Below are positions 26,274-34,601 of a DNA stretch of 64,000 bases, one piece after another; position 1 is the stretch's first letter, and the number at the start of each line of letters is the position of its first letter. The notes under the pieces are model-generated. The model made no database searches, was not told where the DNA came from, and worked only from the letters and a program-made list of their open reading frames with translations. The position numbers and the translations under genes are program-made. Location: the NCBI RefSeq assembly GCF_011008845.1, contig NZ_JAAIWM010000004.1, positions 1 to 64,000 of the forward strand, in the 5' to 3' direction. Origin of the DNA: Bacillus mesophilus. GTDB lineage: Bacteria; Bacillota; Bacilli; Bacillales; SA4.

Positions 26274-27260
26274 ATGATGAAATTAAGTAAGATGCAAGAA
26301 TTATTAAAAACAGTTGACGGTGAATGGAGAAGTCCTATAGCTGAGGCGATCTTGAAAAATTGGGATTATGATGAAGGTTCTGTGTTTTTTTTAAGAGCAA
26401 GTGCGAATTTCATATTTGTTTTTAAAAGAAATCAAAAAAGATATTTTCTAAGATTTAATCATGAAGAAGAAAGAGGAAAACAATCAATAGAAGCGGAGAT
26501 GAACATTCTTGAGCATCTAGAAAATTTTAGCTCATTCAATGTGGCCAAACCTATTAAGTCATTACATGGGAATTTTATTGAAGTAGTGGATACGGAAATA
26601 GGTCGATATAATGCAGTTGTTTTTGAAGGCCTAAAAGGTAAGCATTATGAAATGGAAGAAATCACTACTGAACAGGCTTACTTATGGGGACAGACATTAG
26701 GAAAGCTGCACGAATGTTTTAAAAAGCTACCTGAAAATCTGACTATCAACAGGCCAAGTTGGAGAACTAGTCTTGTCAAAGCAAGTGAAATACTTGCTAT
26801 TCATGAAAAAACTGCTTATGAAGAATTAATAAGAATTTCTAAATGGGCAGAAGGACTAAATATATCAAAAGAGAATTTCGGTATGATTCATTATGATTTT
26901 GAACTTGATAATGTCCTTTTTGATAACAGGATGTTAGGAATACTTGATTTTGATGATTGTATGAGCAACTGGTATCTAGCAGATATTGTCTATGCACTCA
27001 GGGACGCAGGTGAATTTACTATGCAATCTTTAATTATAAATAAATTCATTGAAGGATATGAAAGTGAAACAAAGTTAGATTCTTCTTTGCTTGTCCATGC
27101 TCAAGAATTTATGAGGATCCATGAATTAGTAACCTTTGCGGCATTAATAAGAAGTGTTGATATAGAAGAATCCACAGATCATCCAGAATGGTTGATCAAC
27201 CTTCGAAGAAAATTATCTGAAAGAATAGATAGATATCGAAAACATTCGAAAAGAAATTGA
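26274..27260 (+). CDS. APH-family phosphotransferase (small-molecule kinase)
   Basis: A 328-residue kinase of the aminoglycoside/choline phosphotransferase fold. The catalytic loop is IHYDFELDN with His206, Asp208 and Asn213, and the metal-binding Asp225 lies in GILDFDD. The N-lobe has an ATP-site Lys candidate in KRYFLRFNHE. The family covers drug kinases and metabolic kinases, so resistance cannot be claimed from sequence. The upstream leader ORF and tandem terminators are typical of inducible drug-resistance genes, which raises that possibility. ATG 26274 has GGGGCGGG before it. Confidence 0.85.
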   Translation: MMKLSKMQELLKTVDGEWRSPIAEAILKNWDYDEGSVFFLRASANFIFVFKRNQKRYFLRFNHEEERGKQSIEAEMNILEHLENFSSFNVAKPIKSLHGNFIEVVDTEIGRYNAVVFEGLKGKHYEMEEITTEQAYLWGQTLGKLHECFKKLPENLTINRPSWRTSLVKASEILAIHEKTAYEELIRISKWAEGLNISKENFGMIHYDFELDNVLFDNRMLGILDFDDCMSNWYLADIVYALRDAGEFTMQSLIINKFIEGYESETKLDSSLLVHAQEFMRIHELVTFAALIRSVDIEESTDHPEWLINLRRKLSERIDRYRKHSKRN

Positions 27261-27486
27261 CTATCCGAGTTTGAAGAGAAGGGAATAAGAGGCTTTATAA
27301 AATATAAATCAATATATATAAGATTTTGGGTAGGTAAAACTGTCTATTTAATTAATTCTAAAGAGGGATTCAAAAAATACAGAAAAATCGTAGAGCCCTA
27401 AAACTTTTAATTGGAATAGTCAGTAAATAAAAACCTACTTAAACTTAATTTTTCTTACATACTAAAAGAGATAGGTGTGTGTCATT

Positions 27487-27978
27487 GTGAATACTATTAA
27501 TGTGGAAAAATACTCTTCTGTCCATCAGAAGCAAGTAGTAGATTTAATTCTTCAGATTCAACAACAAGAATATGGAATACCGATTACTCTAGAAGATCAA
27601 CCAGATTTGCTTACCATTGAAGAGTTTTATCAAAAAGGAAATGGTAACTTTTGTGTAGCACTTTATGAAAAAAACGTTGTTGGTACAATCAGTTTTTTGG
27701 ATATAGAGAATCATCAGCTGGCACTAAGAAAGATGTTTGTAGATAAAAGTTATCGTGGCTCAACTTATAACACAGCAAGTCTTTTACTACATACCGCAAT
27801 AAATTGGGCCAAACATAGGCCAGTAAAAGAAGTGTACCTTGGAACTACGCTGCAATTTATAGCGGCTCATCGCTTTTATGAAAAAAATGGGTTTATCAGT
27901 ATAGAAATGAATGATTTACCCGAAAGTTTTCCAGTGTTACAAGTTGATAAAAAATTTTATAAGTATGGCATTGAATAA
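27487..27978 (+). CDS. GNAT-family N-acetyltransferase
   Basis: A 163-residue acetyltransferase with LRKMFVDKSYRGSTYNTASLL as the acetyl-CoA segment, in which the usual R-x-x-G-x-G/A loop reads YRGSTYNTA, and AAHRFYEKNGF as the C-terminal motif. GTG 27487 is preferred because TAGGTGTG lies 7 bases upstream; the frame opens at 27475 but that GTG overlaps the site. Acceptor unknown. Confidence 0.82.
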   Translation: MNTINVEKYSSVHQKQVVDLILQIQQQEYGIPITLEDQPDLLTIEEFYQKGNGNFCVALYEKNVVGTISFLDIENHQLALRKMFVDKSYRGSTYNTASLLLHTAINWAKHRPVKEVYLGTTLQFIAAHRFYEKNGFISIEMNDLPESFPVLQVDKKFYKYGIE

Positions 27979-28019
27979 ATAATTGACTCGAAAGCGTATG
28001 GTAAAGTTCTTTTTCTTAG

Positions 28020-28116
28020 GCTCTTTTCTAAAAGTTTGTTGCTGTTCAATCAAATGTCTCAAATGATTCACCCTTTATAGTCCTTTAATCATCAGTTTTA
28101 CTGGTTAGAAAAGAGC
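28020..28116. repeat. MITE-like intergenic repeat with 12-bp inverted ends
   Basis: GCTCTTTTCTAA (28020-28031) and TTAGAAAAGAGC (28105-28116) are perfect inverted repeats flanking about 73 bases that include GTTTGTTGCTGTT. Phrases of this kind recur in Bacillaceae intergenic repeats, from memory. The nearby TACGAAAGCGACAATC and TACGAAAACAGCC (28181-28211) look like part of the same family. Confidence 0.5.
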
Positions 28117-28155
28117 ACCTCTCTCAATTTAAGGCAGAAGACTTTATACTAGCAA

Positions 28156-28183
28156 GTAAAAATCCGGCATTTGGGATTTTTAC
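28156..28183. terminator. Hairpin between GNAT and VanW genes
   Basis: GTAAAAATCC (28156-28165) pairs perfectly with GGATTTTTAC (28174-28183). The T/A stretches are within the stem, so termination strength is uncertain. Confidence 0.45.
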
Positions 28184-28219
28184 GAAAGCGACAATCTATA
28201 CGAAAACAGCCTTTTCTTA

Positions 28220-29077
28220 TTATTCAACATTAATTACTTCTGAGGAGAAAATGCGTATCATCACTTTTCCGTCTTTAGCTTCAGCCCTAATTAGAATGGG
28301 TTGATTATAAACATTTTTAAATGTGAAATCGGGTCCATACCAACTCACTGTTGCATCACGACCAGGTGGTACATACGGTACTTTCCTACTATGAGAATAT
28401 CGTTGGACAATTTTTACACCTGCGGAATCTACAGCATTAAATAAGGTGGAGGACACTTGACAAATCCCTCCACCTACACCATCATAAAGCTCTCCTTTGA
28501 TGATAATAGGTGCCGAGAGATACCCTTTTTCAGTTGTTCTTTTACCAACAACTTTATTAAAAGAAAACACTTCTCCTTGAAACACAACATGGTTGTTAAT
28601 TGCTTTGGTAGCAAGAATGATGTTTTTTGATCTTTCACTTTTATGCTGATTATAATAGGTCATGTAACTTCCAATCTGCTTTACATATATATCTGCTAGT
28701 AGTTCACCACTGACTCTAGGATGTATCGTTTTGATAGGGAGTTCTAGTGATAAAGGTTGATGATTAAAAAAATATGTATAAAGATCTTTTGTTAATTGAT
28801 CAGAATTTAGTACAAATCCTGGTTGACCTTGAATGATTTCATTGTGTTGATTTATATAAGCATTAATTGGATCTTTATTAATTTGTTGCTCTAGTTTCGC
28901 TACTAACTGGCCATACATTTCATCGTTCACTAGAGGTAGGTCAGTTAACGAAGAGGTAAATGCATCATGATTAATCGTAGCAATGGTTGTGCCTTGATGC
29001 AATAAAACAAGATCATCATCATGACTATGATGAATGGGTGTTAGCATTAATATCAAGCTCAAGAGTAAATTTTTCAT
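28220..29077 (-). CDS. Exported VanW-family protein
   Basis: A 285-residue protein with an N-terminal signal peptide or anchor (MKNLLLSLILMLTPIHHSH) and a C-terminal VanW domain: FSFNKVVGKRTTEKGY, DGVGGGICQVSSTLFNAV and PPGRDATVSWYGPDF. VanW proteins occur with vancomycin-resistance clusters and in spore-formers, but their activity is unknown. No van genes are nearby. I chose the minus-strand ATG at 29077, which has AGGAGG 8 bases upstream, rather than the TTG at 29083. Confidence 0.88.
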   Translation of the reverse strand: MKNLLLSLILMLTPIHHSHDDDLVLLHQGTTIATINHDAFTSSLTDLPLVNDEMYGQLVAKLEQQINKDPINAYINQHNEIIQGQPGFVLNSDQLTKDLYTYFFNHQPLSLELPIKTIHPRVSGELLADIYVKQIGSYMTYYNQHKSERSKNIILATKAINNHVVFQGEVFSFNKVVGKRTTEKGYLSAPIIIKGELYDGVGGGICQVSSTLFNAVDSAGVKIVQRYSHSRKVPYVPPGRDATVSWYGPDFTFKNVYNQPILIRAEAKDGKVMIRIFSSEVINVE

Positions 29078-29212
29078 TAACAATTCCTCCTTAATTCATT
29101 TATAGTATTCTCAAATTTAATTAGAAAATGAGATATACTATTCCTAAGAAAGACATTTAATTTCAAAGCGGTTGAGTTAAGATCAAACATTCTTGGTAAG
29201 GAGAGATAATCT

Positions 29213-30037
29213 ATGAATTTTGTTACATTAAACAATGGTTTGAAAATGCCACAACTTGGCTTTGGTGTATGGCAGGTAAGTGATGAACAAGCAGCTGCTA
29301 CTGTAACTACAGCATTAAATATGGGTTATCGTTCTATTGATACAGCAATGATTTATAAAAATGAAAGAGGCGTAGGTGAAGCTATTAAAAACTCTTCTAT
29401 CCCACGTGAAGAATTATTCATTACAACAAAAGTTTGGAATAGTGATCAAGGCTTCGAAACAACCTTGAAAGCTTATGAAGAAAGCCTAGAAAGATTAGGA
29501 CTTGAATACGTTGATTTATATTTAATTCACTGGCCAACACCAGAATTCGATCAGTATGTTGATACATATAAGGCATTGGAACAGTTATATCGTCAGGGGA
29601 AAGTAAAGGCGATTGGGGTATGTAACTTTGAGATTGAACATTTAGAACGAATTTTAAAGGATTGTGAAGTTGTCCCGGTATTAAATCAGATAGAGTGTCA
29701 TCCTTATCTCTCTCAGAAAGAGTTAAAGGAGTTTTGTGCTAAACATGATATTTTTATAGAAGCATGGAGTCCTCTTGAAAAAGGGGGAAGTGTCTTACAA
29801 GATGAAGTCATTAAAGGAATAGCTTCAACTCATAACAAAACGACTGCTCAAGTCATATTGCGCTGGCACTTACAAAATAATACGATTGCTATTCCAAAAT
29901 CAGTAACGCCTTCAAGAATTGAAGAAAACTTTAATGTATTTGATTTTGAGTTAACTACTTCTGAAATGGAGGAAATAGAAGGCCTGAACGTTAATAGACG
30001 TAGAGGAAAGCATCCTAATGAAATGAATATAAGATAA
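29213..30037 (+). CDS. Aldo/keto reductase
   Basis: A 274-residue NADPH-dependent TIM-barrel reductase. The catalytic tetrad is visible: Asp43, Tyr48, Lys73 (TTKVW) and His106 (LIHWP). The cofactor segment is AIPKSVTPSRIEEN near the C-terminus. It belongs to the AKR5-like group that includes B. subtilis YvgN and YtbE, which reduce glyoxals and other aldehydes. GGAGAG precedes ATG 29213. An S33 hydrolase gene starts 67 bases later. Confidence 0.93.
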   Translation: MNFVTLNNGLKMPQLGFGVWQVSDEQAAATVTTALNMGYRSIDTAMIYKNERGVGEAIKNSSIPREELFITTKVWNSDQGFETTLKAYEESLERLGLEYVDLYLIHWPTPEFDQYVDTYKALEQLYRQGKVKAIGVCNFEIEHLERILKDCEVVPVLNQIECHPYLSQKELKEFCAKHDIFIEAWSPLEKGGSVLQDEVIKGIASTHNKTTAQVILRWHLQNNTIAIPKSVTPSRIEENFNVFDFELTTSEMEEIEGLNVNRRRGKHPNEMNIR

Positions 30038-30066
30038 GTTGGTTCGAGATGAAAGAAAGAGAAATT

Positions 30067-30086
30067 GGGACAACGAACCTGTCCCC
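30067..30086. repeat. Dispersed GGGAC...GTCCC palindromic repeat, copy 2
   Basis: GGGACAACGAACCTGTCCCC, between the aldo/keto reductase stop and the next ribosome binding site. It is nearly identical to the copy at 11091. Confidence 0.7.
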
Positions 30087-30104
30087 GTTAAAGGAGAGAG
30101 AAGA

Positions 30105-30989
30105 ATGTCAGTGAAAGAAGGATTTGTAGAAGTAACTGGTGGAAAGGTTTGGTACCAGCATCATAATAGTACAGCAAATAAGACACCAGTTATTATTTTA
30201 CATGGTGGACCAGGCTCTTCACACTATGCGATGCAAGGTCTGCGAAATCTAGCTAAGGAACGTCCAGTCATCTTTTATGATCAACTTGGATGCGGGAAGT
30301 CTGATTGGCCAACAGACACATCTTTGTGGAAGATTGATCGTTTTGTTGAAGAGTTAGGCCAAATATGCGATGCTTTGTCCCTAGAAGATTTTCATATACT
30401 TGGTCACTCTTGGGGGACCACACTCGCCGCTGCGTTTTACTTAAAGAAACCGGCAGGAGTAAAAAGCATCATTTTTTCAAGCCCATGTCTAAGTGCACCA
30501 TTGTGGGCAAAGGATCAGGAAGAAAATCGAAAATTACTTCCATTAGAGATTCAACAAACACTAAAAAAATGTGAGGAAAATGGTTCTACTGACTCTGAAG
30601 AATATAAGAATGCCACCAAAGTGTTTAATCAGCATTTTGTTTGCAGACTGAATCCGTTTCCTGAGTTTCTTAAAGAAGGAAAACAATATCAAAATAATGA
30701 TGTATATAATATCATGTGGGGACCTTCCGAATTTCATGTGACAGGGAATCTGAAGGATTTTGACTGTACATCACGGTTAAAAGAGTTCCAACTACCAACT
30801 CTATTTACCTGTGGTCGTTATGATGAGGCGACTCCTAACTCTACAGAGTATTTTTGTTCACTAACGCCCAATGGGAAATCGCATGTATTTGAGGATAGTG
30901 CACATTTGGCTTACTTAGAAGAGACTGAAGAATATATAAGAGTCATGGACAACTTTATGAACGAAGTTGAAGGATCGGGGAAAAGGTAA
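30105..30989 (+). CDS. Proline iminopeptidase-type alpha/beta hydrolase (S33)
   Basis: A 294-residue alpha/beta hydrolase. The oxyanion strand HGGPGSSHYAM and DQLGCGKSDWP are hallmarks of prolyl aminopeptidases, the nucleophile Ser102 is in GHSWGTT, and the acid/base pair is expected at Asp (TCGRYDEATP) and His (FEDSAHLAYLE). It probably frees N-terminal proline or a related residue from peptides. ATG 30105 has AAAGGAGAG upstream; a longer frame from 30039 passes through the repeat at 30067. Confidence 0.9.
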   Translation: MSVKEGFVEVTGGKVWYQHHNSTANKTPVIILHGGPGSSHYAMQGLRNLAKERPVIFYDQLGCGKSDWPTDTSLWKIDRFVEELGQICDALSLEDFHILGHSWGTTLAAAFYLKKPAGVKSIIFSSPCLSAPLWAKDQEENRKLLPLEIQQTLKKCEENGSTDSEEYKNATKVFNQHFVCRLNPFPEFLKEGKQYQNNDVYNIMWGPSEFHVTGNLKDFDCTSRLKEFQLPTLFTCGRYDEATPNSTEYFCSLTPNGKSHVFEDSAHLAYLEETEEYIRVMDNFMNEVEGSGKR

Positions 30990-30999
30990 CACAATATAG

Positions 31000-31034
31000 A
31001 AAAGATCCGTTCAATAATGAACGGATCTTTTCTT
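31000..31034. terminator. Bidirectional terminator
   Basis: AAAAGATCCGTTC (31000-31012) pairs perfectly with GAACGGATCTTTT (31019-31031). It serves converging genes. Confidence 0.88.
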
Positions 31035-31035
31035 A

Positions 31036-31707
31036 TTATGCAGTTACGACGCCAAATATAGGCCAACTGTTTTGTTCTGCAATTTTAAGCATGTCGGTTT
31101 TAGGGTTTACAACCATTGGATGAGTCACATACTTCAATAATGGAATATCGCTTTCACTATCCGCATAAGCCCAAATTTCATGTGATGCTATATTTGTTTG
31201 TTCTTCAATCCAAGCTTTTAATCTTTGCACTTTGACATCGCCATTTACTATCTCCCCAATCTCCCCAGTACAGTGTCCAGCTTGATCGAATAACAATTCT
31301 GTACTGATAATCTTTACGTCCAAATCCAGATATGTAGTAAATGCTTTTAGAAATGGCTGAAGTGCACCTGACAATACAATAATCGTATCACCTTTACTTT
31401 GATGTTCTCTAATCTTATAAACAAGTTCTTGGTGAACTTCATCTTTTCCAAGTTCTACTAGCTCTTTAAAAAAAAGATCTAATTCTAAATTAGTTTGATT
31501 CTTAAATGTTTTAGCAAATGCCTTGAAAAATTCATGCTGAAACTTTAGTTTACCTTTAGTTAGCCCAACAGCAGTAGCTCTAACAAGACCACTGGCTACC
31601 ACTAACCACTCCTTCGCACTAAATCTCTTTTTGCCGATTTCAAACATTGCTTTAAAGGAATTGCCTTGATAAAGAGTACCATCAAAATCCACAGTTACAA
31701 TTGACAA
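31036..31707 (-). CDS. HAD-superfamily IB phosphatase
   Basis: A 223-residue phosphatase of the SerB-like HAD-IB group: VDFDGTLYQ (Asp7 nucleophile, Asp9 acid), VLSGALQPFL as motif II, and YADSESDIPLL as motif IV. Such enzymes act on phosphoserine, phosphoethanolamine or similar small phosphoesters; substrate is unknown. The TTG start at 31707 has AGGGGGAG upstream on the minus strand. Confidence 0.85.
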   Translation of the reverse strand: MSIVTVDFDGTLYQGNSFKAMFEIGKKRFSAKEWLVVASGLVRATAVGLTKGKLKFQHEFFKAFAKTFKNQTNLELDLFFKELVELGKDEVHQELVYKIREHQSKGDTIIVLSGALQPFLKAFTTYLDLDVKIISTELLFDQAGHCTGEIGEIVNGDVKVQRLKAWIEEQTNIASHEIWAYADSESDIPLLKYVTHPMVVNPKTDMLKIAEQNSWPIFGVVTA

Positions 31708-31816
31708 TTCAAAACTCCCCCTGATTTTTAATGAAACTAGTAAAATAAAGAGTCAAATTTGAAAATAAATGAGTGTAAAACACGAATGCTCATGCTCTAC
31801 ACTCACGATCTCTCTA

Positions 31817-32407
31817 TTAATAGTCAGTTACAGTTAAATTTCTTTCTAAATAGGACTCAATTACTTCACTGATTTGAAATGAAACTTGTGGTAAGTCATA
31901 ATTTTCAAAAACATGTTCACATTCACTTTTGTATTCCATTGTTTTGTCATAATAATCCATGTGGAGGCGGATGGCTTCTTCATCGTCACCACGCTCCTTT
32001 TGTCTTTCGATAACAGTGTCACGATCAGCAGAGATAAACAGTCTTACAACTTGATCTCCGTATAGATTCTTAAGAAGTTGTGCTCCTTCAATATTCATGG
32101 TGAAATAAACAATTTTATGTTTATTGAAGATATTTTTTATGTCAATCTCACGAATACCATAATAGTAACCATGAATATTAACACTTTCTATAAATTCATC
32201 TTGGTGTTTCATTTGGAGAAATGTTTCTTCTTTTATAAAGTGATAATCCTTACCATTAACTTCAAAAGGACGAGGTGCACGAGTAGTAAATGAGGGGACA
32301 GTTTCCATATCAATTGCAGTTGAAACCATCTTTGCTAGTGTTTTTCTTCCAGATCCATCTGGACCCGTATAAATGAAAAGCATCTCTTTTTCTTTTAATT
32401 GATACAT
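31817..32407 (-). CDS. Guanylate kinase-like protein with a variant P-loop
   Basis: A 196-residue homologue of guanylate kinase. FTTRAPRPFEVNGKDYHFI matches the GMP-binding segment, and RQKERGDDEEAIRLHM the lid. The P-loop reads GPDGSGRKT (residues 15-23) with Arg21 where Gmk has Lys, followed by Lys22. This shift may lower or change ATP use. It is therefore probably a paralogue, not the housekeeping Gmk. AGGAGGAAAT lies before the minus-strand ATG at 32407. Confidence 0.82.
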   Translation of the reverse strand: MYQLKEKEMLFIYTGPDGSGRKTLAKMVSTAIDMETVPSFTTRAPRPFEVNGKDYHFIKEETFLQMKHQDEFIESVNIHGYYYGIREIDIKNIFNKHKIVYFTMNIEGAQLLKNLYGDQVVRLFISADRDTVIERQKERGDDEEAIRLHMDYYDKTMEYKSECEHVFENYDLPQVSFQISEVIESYLERNLTVTDY

Positions 32408-32582
32408 AGATTTCCTCCTAGAGTTAGTTAATTATTTTTTGATAATTATGTTAATATCATACCATATTTTGGACAAATTGTGTGGTTTTGCTATTAAGAA
32501 GTTAGGAATTAGGATATATTTCCTTTTTGGATGATTAAATTATCTTTGTAATAAAATGTAGCGAAAATTTTGAACGAATGAC

Positions 32583-32648
32583 GCCTTCCCAAAGTTTCTA
32601 CTAATCATCCCCAAATATTTTGGGAATAGTAACGCTTAAAGGGAAGGT
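32583..32648 (+). promoter_or_regulatory. Nested 5' UTR hairpin that buries the ribosome binding site
   Basis: Three nested stems: CCTTCCC (32584-32590) with GGGAAGG (32641-32647), TACTA (32599-32603) with TAGTA (32627-32631), and CCCAAA (32610-32615) with TTTGGG (32619-32624). The outer right arm is the Shine-Dalgarno region of ATG 32655. The RNA could switch translation, but its signal is unknown. Confidence 0.55.
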
Positions 32649-32654
32649 GATCTC

Positions 32655-34226
32655 ATGCATACATTTACTACATATAAAATAAAGGAAACAGAACAAGGCG
32701 TAGAAGTAATTTTGTATATTGATCCCTCATTATCAGAGTTTTCTAGGGAATTTGCTGTATCAGGTAACTTCATACAGCATGAAAAGGCTGATATTGAAAA
32801 GGAAGCTGTTAGTTATGTGAAGAAAATTCTTCCATCTATAAAGGTAACAACTGTTAAGGTAATGGCAGGTGCGATCCTACTTACTACAATTGGAATTGGT
32901 ACATTCTCTTCAAAAAGCGCCTCCGCAGCAATGAATCAAACGACTCAACAGCAAGCGAACAATATAAGTTATATTGTAGTTAATGGTGATACACTTTCTG
33001 CTATTGCAGCACGTTTTGGAACAAGCGTTGAAGCAATCAAACAACTAAACAAGCTTAGTAGTGATTTTTTGCGAATTGGCCAAACACTAACAATTCCATC
33101 TAGTCCAAGCGAAATACCTTTAGAACAAAGCACATCAAACACATACCTCGTCGTCTCAGGTGACACGTTGTCTGCTATAGCTAAAACAAACGGAACGACT
33201 GTTGAAGCAATCAAACAACTGAACAGTCTTAGTAGTGATTTTTTACGAATCGGACAAACTCTAACGATTCCGAATGGTACAAACACATCAAACACATCAA
33301 ACACATCAAATAAACACCTAGTCGTCTCAGGGGATACGTTATCTGCCCTAGCAAACAATAACGGAACGACTGTTGAAGCAATCAAACAACTGAATAATCT
33401 TAGTAGTGATTTTTTAAGAATTGGACAAGAGTTACTGATTCCAATGGATCAAAACACAAATATAATTTCAACATCTAGTCATTTATATACAGTTGTATCT
33501 GGTGATTCATTATCGAGTATCGCGAAAGACCATGGAACAACAGTTAACGCCATCAAACAAGCAAATGGTTTATCAAACGATTTTATTAGAATTGATCAAA
33601 CACTAACTATTCCGACTGAAACAAATGATTTAACAGTTAACGATTCGGTAAAATCAAACTCTACAATTTACCAAGTCGTTTCAGGTGATACATTATCAGG
33701 AATAGCAGCTCAAACAGGAACGACTGTAGGAGCAATAAAGATGCTTAATCAATTAAATAGTGATTTTTTGCGAATTGGACAAGAGCTAAGAATTCCAACA
33801 GCCACAACAACTGTCACACCTTCTACAAATAGTCCGAAAGAAACAATAACTGCAGTTAATCAGGAAGATTTAGAGTGGCTTGCGAAAATGATATACAGTG
33901 AAGCAAGAGGAGAATCATTAGAAGGCCAGATCGCTGTTGGTGCTGTCATTATGAATCGTGTAGAAAGTCCCTTATTTCCAAACACTGTTAAAGAAGTTCT
34001 GTTTCAAATAAGTAATGGTCATTATCAATTTACTCCTGCTCAAACAGGTTCAATAAATACAGCAACCCCAAACAATCAAAATAGAGAAGCAGCATTAAGA
34101 GCGTTGAATGGAGAAGATCCTACAAACGGTTCGTTGTACTTTTACAATCCTAATAAAACAAGTAGTGTATGGCTTAAGAGTCGAACGGTTTCAACCACTA
34201 TAGGAAATCATACGTTCGCATATTGA
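32655..34226 (+). CDS. Cell-wall hydrolase with five LysM repeats and a SleB-type domain
   Basis: A 523-residue protein. The first 65 residues are a cytoplasmic-looking domain, followed by a membrane segment near residues 70-85 (VMAGAILLTTIGIGTFSS). Five LysM domains follow (about 104-148, 160-204, 216-260, 274-318, 333-377), each with VxxGDTLSxIA and IGQxLxIP. The C-terminal hydrolase_2 domain (about 400-523) has the catalytic Glu in MIYSEARGE and the GSLYFYNP motif. It should bind and cut peptidoglycan. A nested hairpin covers its ribosome binding site. A two-domain paralogue is at 46686. Confidence 0.92.
   Translation: MHTFTTYKIKETEQGVEVILYIDPSLSEFSREFAVSGNFIQHEKADIEKEAVSYVKKILPSIKVTTVKVMAGAILLTTIGIGTFSSKSASAAMNQTTQQQANNISYIVVNGDTLSAIAARFGTSVEAIKQLNKLSSDFLRIGQTLTIPSSPSEIPLEQSTSNTYLVVSGDTLSAIAKTNGTTVEAIKQLNSLSSDFLRIGQTLTIPNGTNTSNTSNTSNKHLVVSGDTLSALANNNGTTVEAIKQLNNLSSDFLRIGQELLIPMDQNTNIISTSSHLYTVVSGDSLSSIAKDHGTTVNAIKQANGLSNDFIRIDQTLTIPTETNDLTVNDSVKSNSTIYQVVSGDTLSGIAAQTGTTVGAIKMLNQLNSDFLRIGQELRIPTATTTVTPSTNSPKETITAVNQEDLEWLAKMIYSEARGESLEGQIAVGAVIMNRVESPLFPNTVKEVLFQISNGHYQFTPAQTGSINTATPNNQNREAALRALNGEDPTNGSLYFYNPNKTSSVWLKSRTVSTTIGNHTFAY
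32960..33805 (+). repeat. Tandem LysM coding repeats with a 9-bp microsatellite
   Basis: Five LysM units share long nucleotide stretches (repeats 2 and 3 are almost identical around GGAACGACTGTTGAAGC). The linker between LysM 2 and 3 has three perfect copies of AACACATCA (33282-33308), encoding NTS repeats. This suggests recent duplication. Confidence 0.75.
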
Positions 34227-34246
34227 ATTTGATTTAAAAATGGCGC

Positions 34247-34258
34247 GGGGGGGGGGGG
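34247..34258 (+). repeat. Poly-G run of 12
   Basis: Twelve consecutive G in an AT-rich intergenic region, followed by CATGCCCC, which can pair back with part of the run. Confidence 0.85.
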
Positions 34259-34273
34259 CATGCCCCTCCTTAT

Positions 34274-34297
34274 AAAAGGACCATACAGGTCTTTTTT
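34274..34297 (+). terminator. Terminator after the LysM-SleB gene
   Basis: GACC (34279-34282) and GGTC (34288-34291) with flanking A and T runs; T6 follows. Confidence 0.55.
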
Positions 34298-34352
34298 GTT
34301 ATTTGGATAACTATAAAATTTTCACTTGTTGATAACTTGGGCTAGTGCATTT

Positions 34353-34487
34353 GAATCCGGCTTCAGCACCCAGCCCCTCGAGGTCAAATAACCCTACATC
34401 AAGAAAAGGGAAATAGCGCCCTTTTATTGATGTAGGAACATTTGCTTGTCGGGGCTAACCGGGGCGCTTACGCCTTTTGTTCTTTTA
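34353..34487. repeat. Bacillaceae-type intergenic repeat forming a long nested hairpin
   Basis: Three nested inverted repeats: AGCCCC (34372-34377) with GGGGCT (34451-34456), CCTACATCAA (34393-34402) with TTGATGTAGG (34427-34436), and AAAAGGG (34404-34410) with CCCTTTT (34419-34425). Phrases such as TCCGGCTTCAGC, CAGCCCCTCGAGGTC and GCTTGTCGGGGCT recall a repeat common in Bacillus genomes, from memory. It is GC-rich against its surroundings. Function unknown. Confidence 0.7.
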
Positions 34488-34601
34488 AGCGATCATGAGC
34501 GAAATATTATAATTTTTTTCACCTAACCTCTATAATAGAACATAAGTACTAAATAAATAGCTACAAATCTTACTTAGATGCTGGAAAGATAGGTGTTATG
34601 A

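Noticed and set aside
26274-27260. Calling the APH-fold kinase an aminoglycoside-resistance enzyme
   Set aside because: The fold also covers metabolic kinases; only the upstream leader hints at drug induction.
28220-29077. Vancomycin-resistance locus because of VanW
   Set aside because: No vanHAX, vanRS or vanY genes are nearby; VanW proteins are common in spore-formers.
32583-32655. ydaO/c-di-AMP riboswitch before the LysM hydrolase
   Set aside because: The conserved sequences of that riboswitch are absent, and the leader is too short.
32960-33805. Regular repeats that could suggest a CRISPR-like array
   Set aside because: They encode LysM domains in one open frame, the units are about 170 bases, and spacers are not unique.
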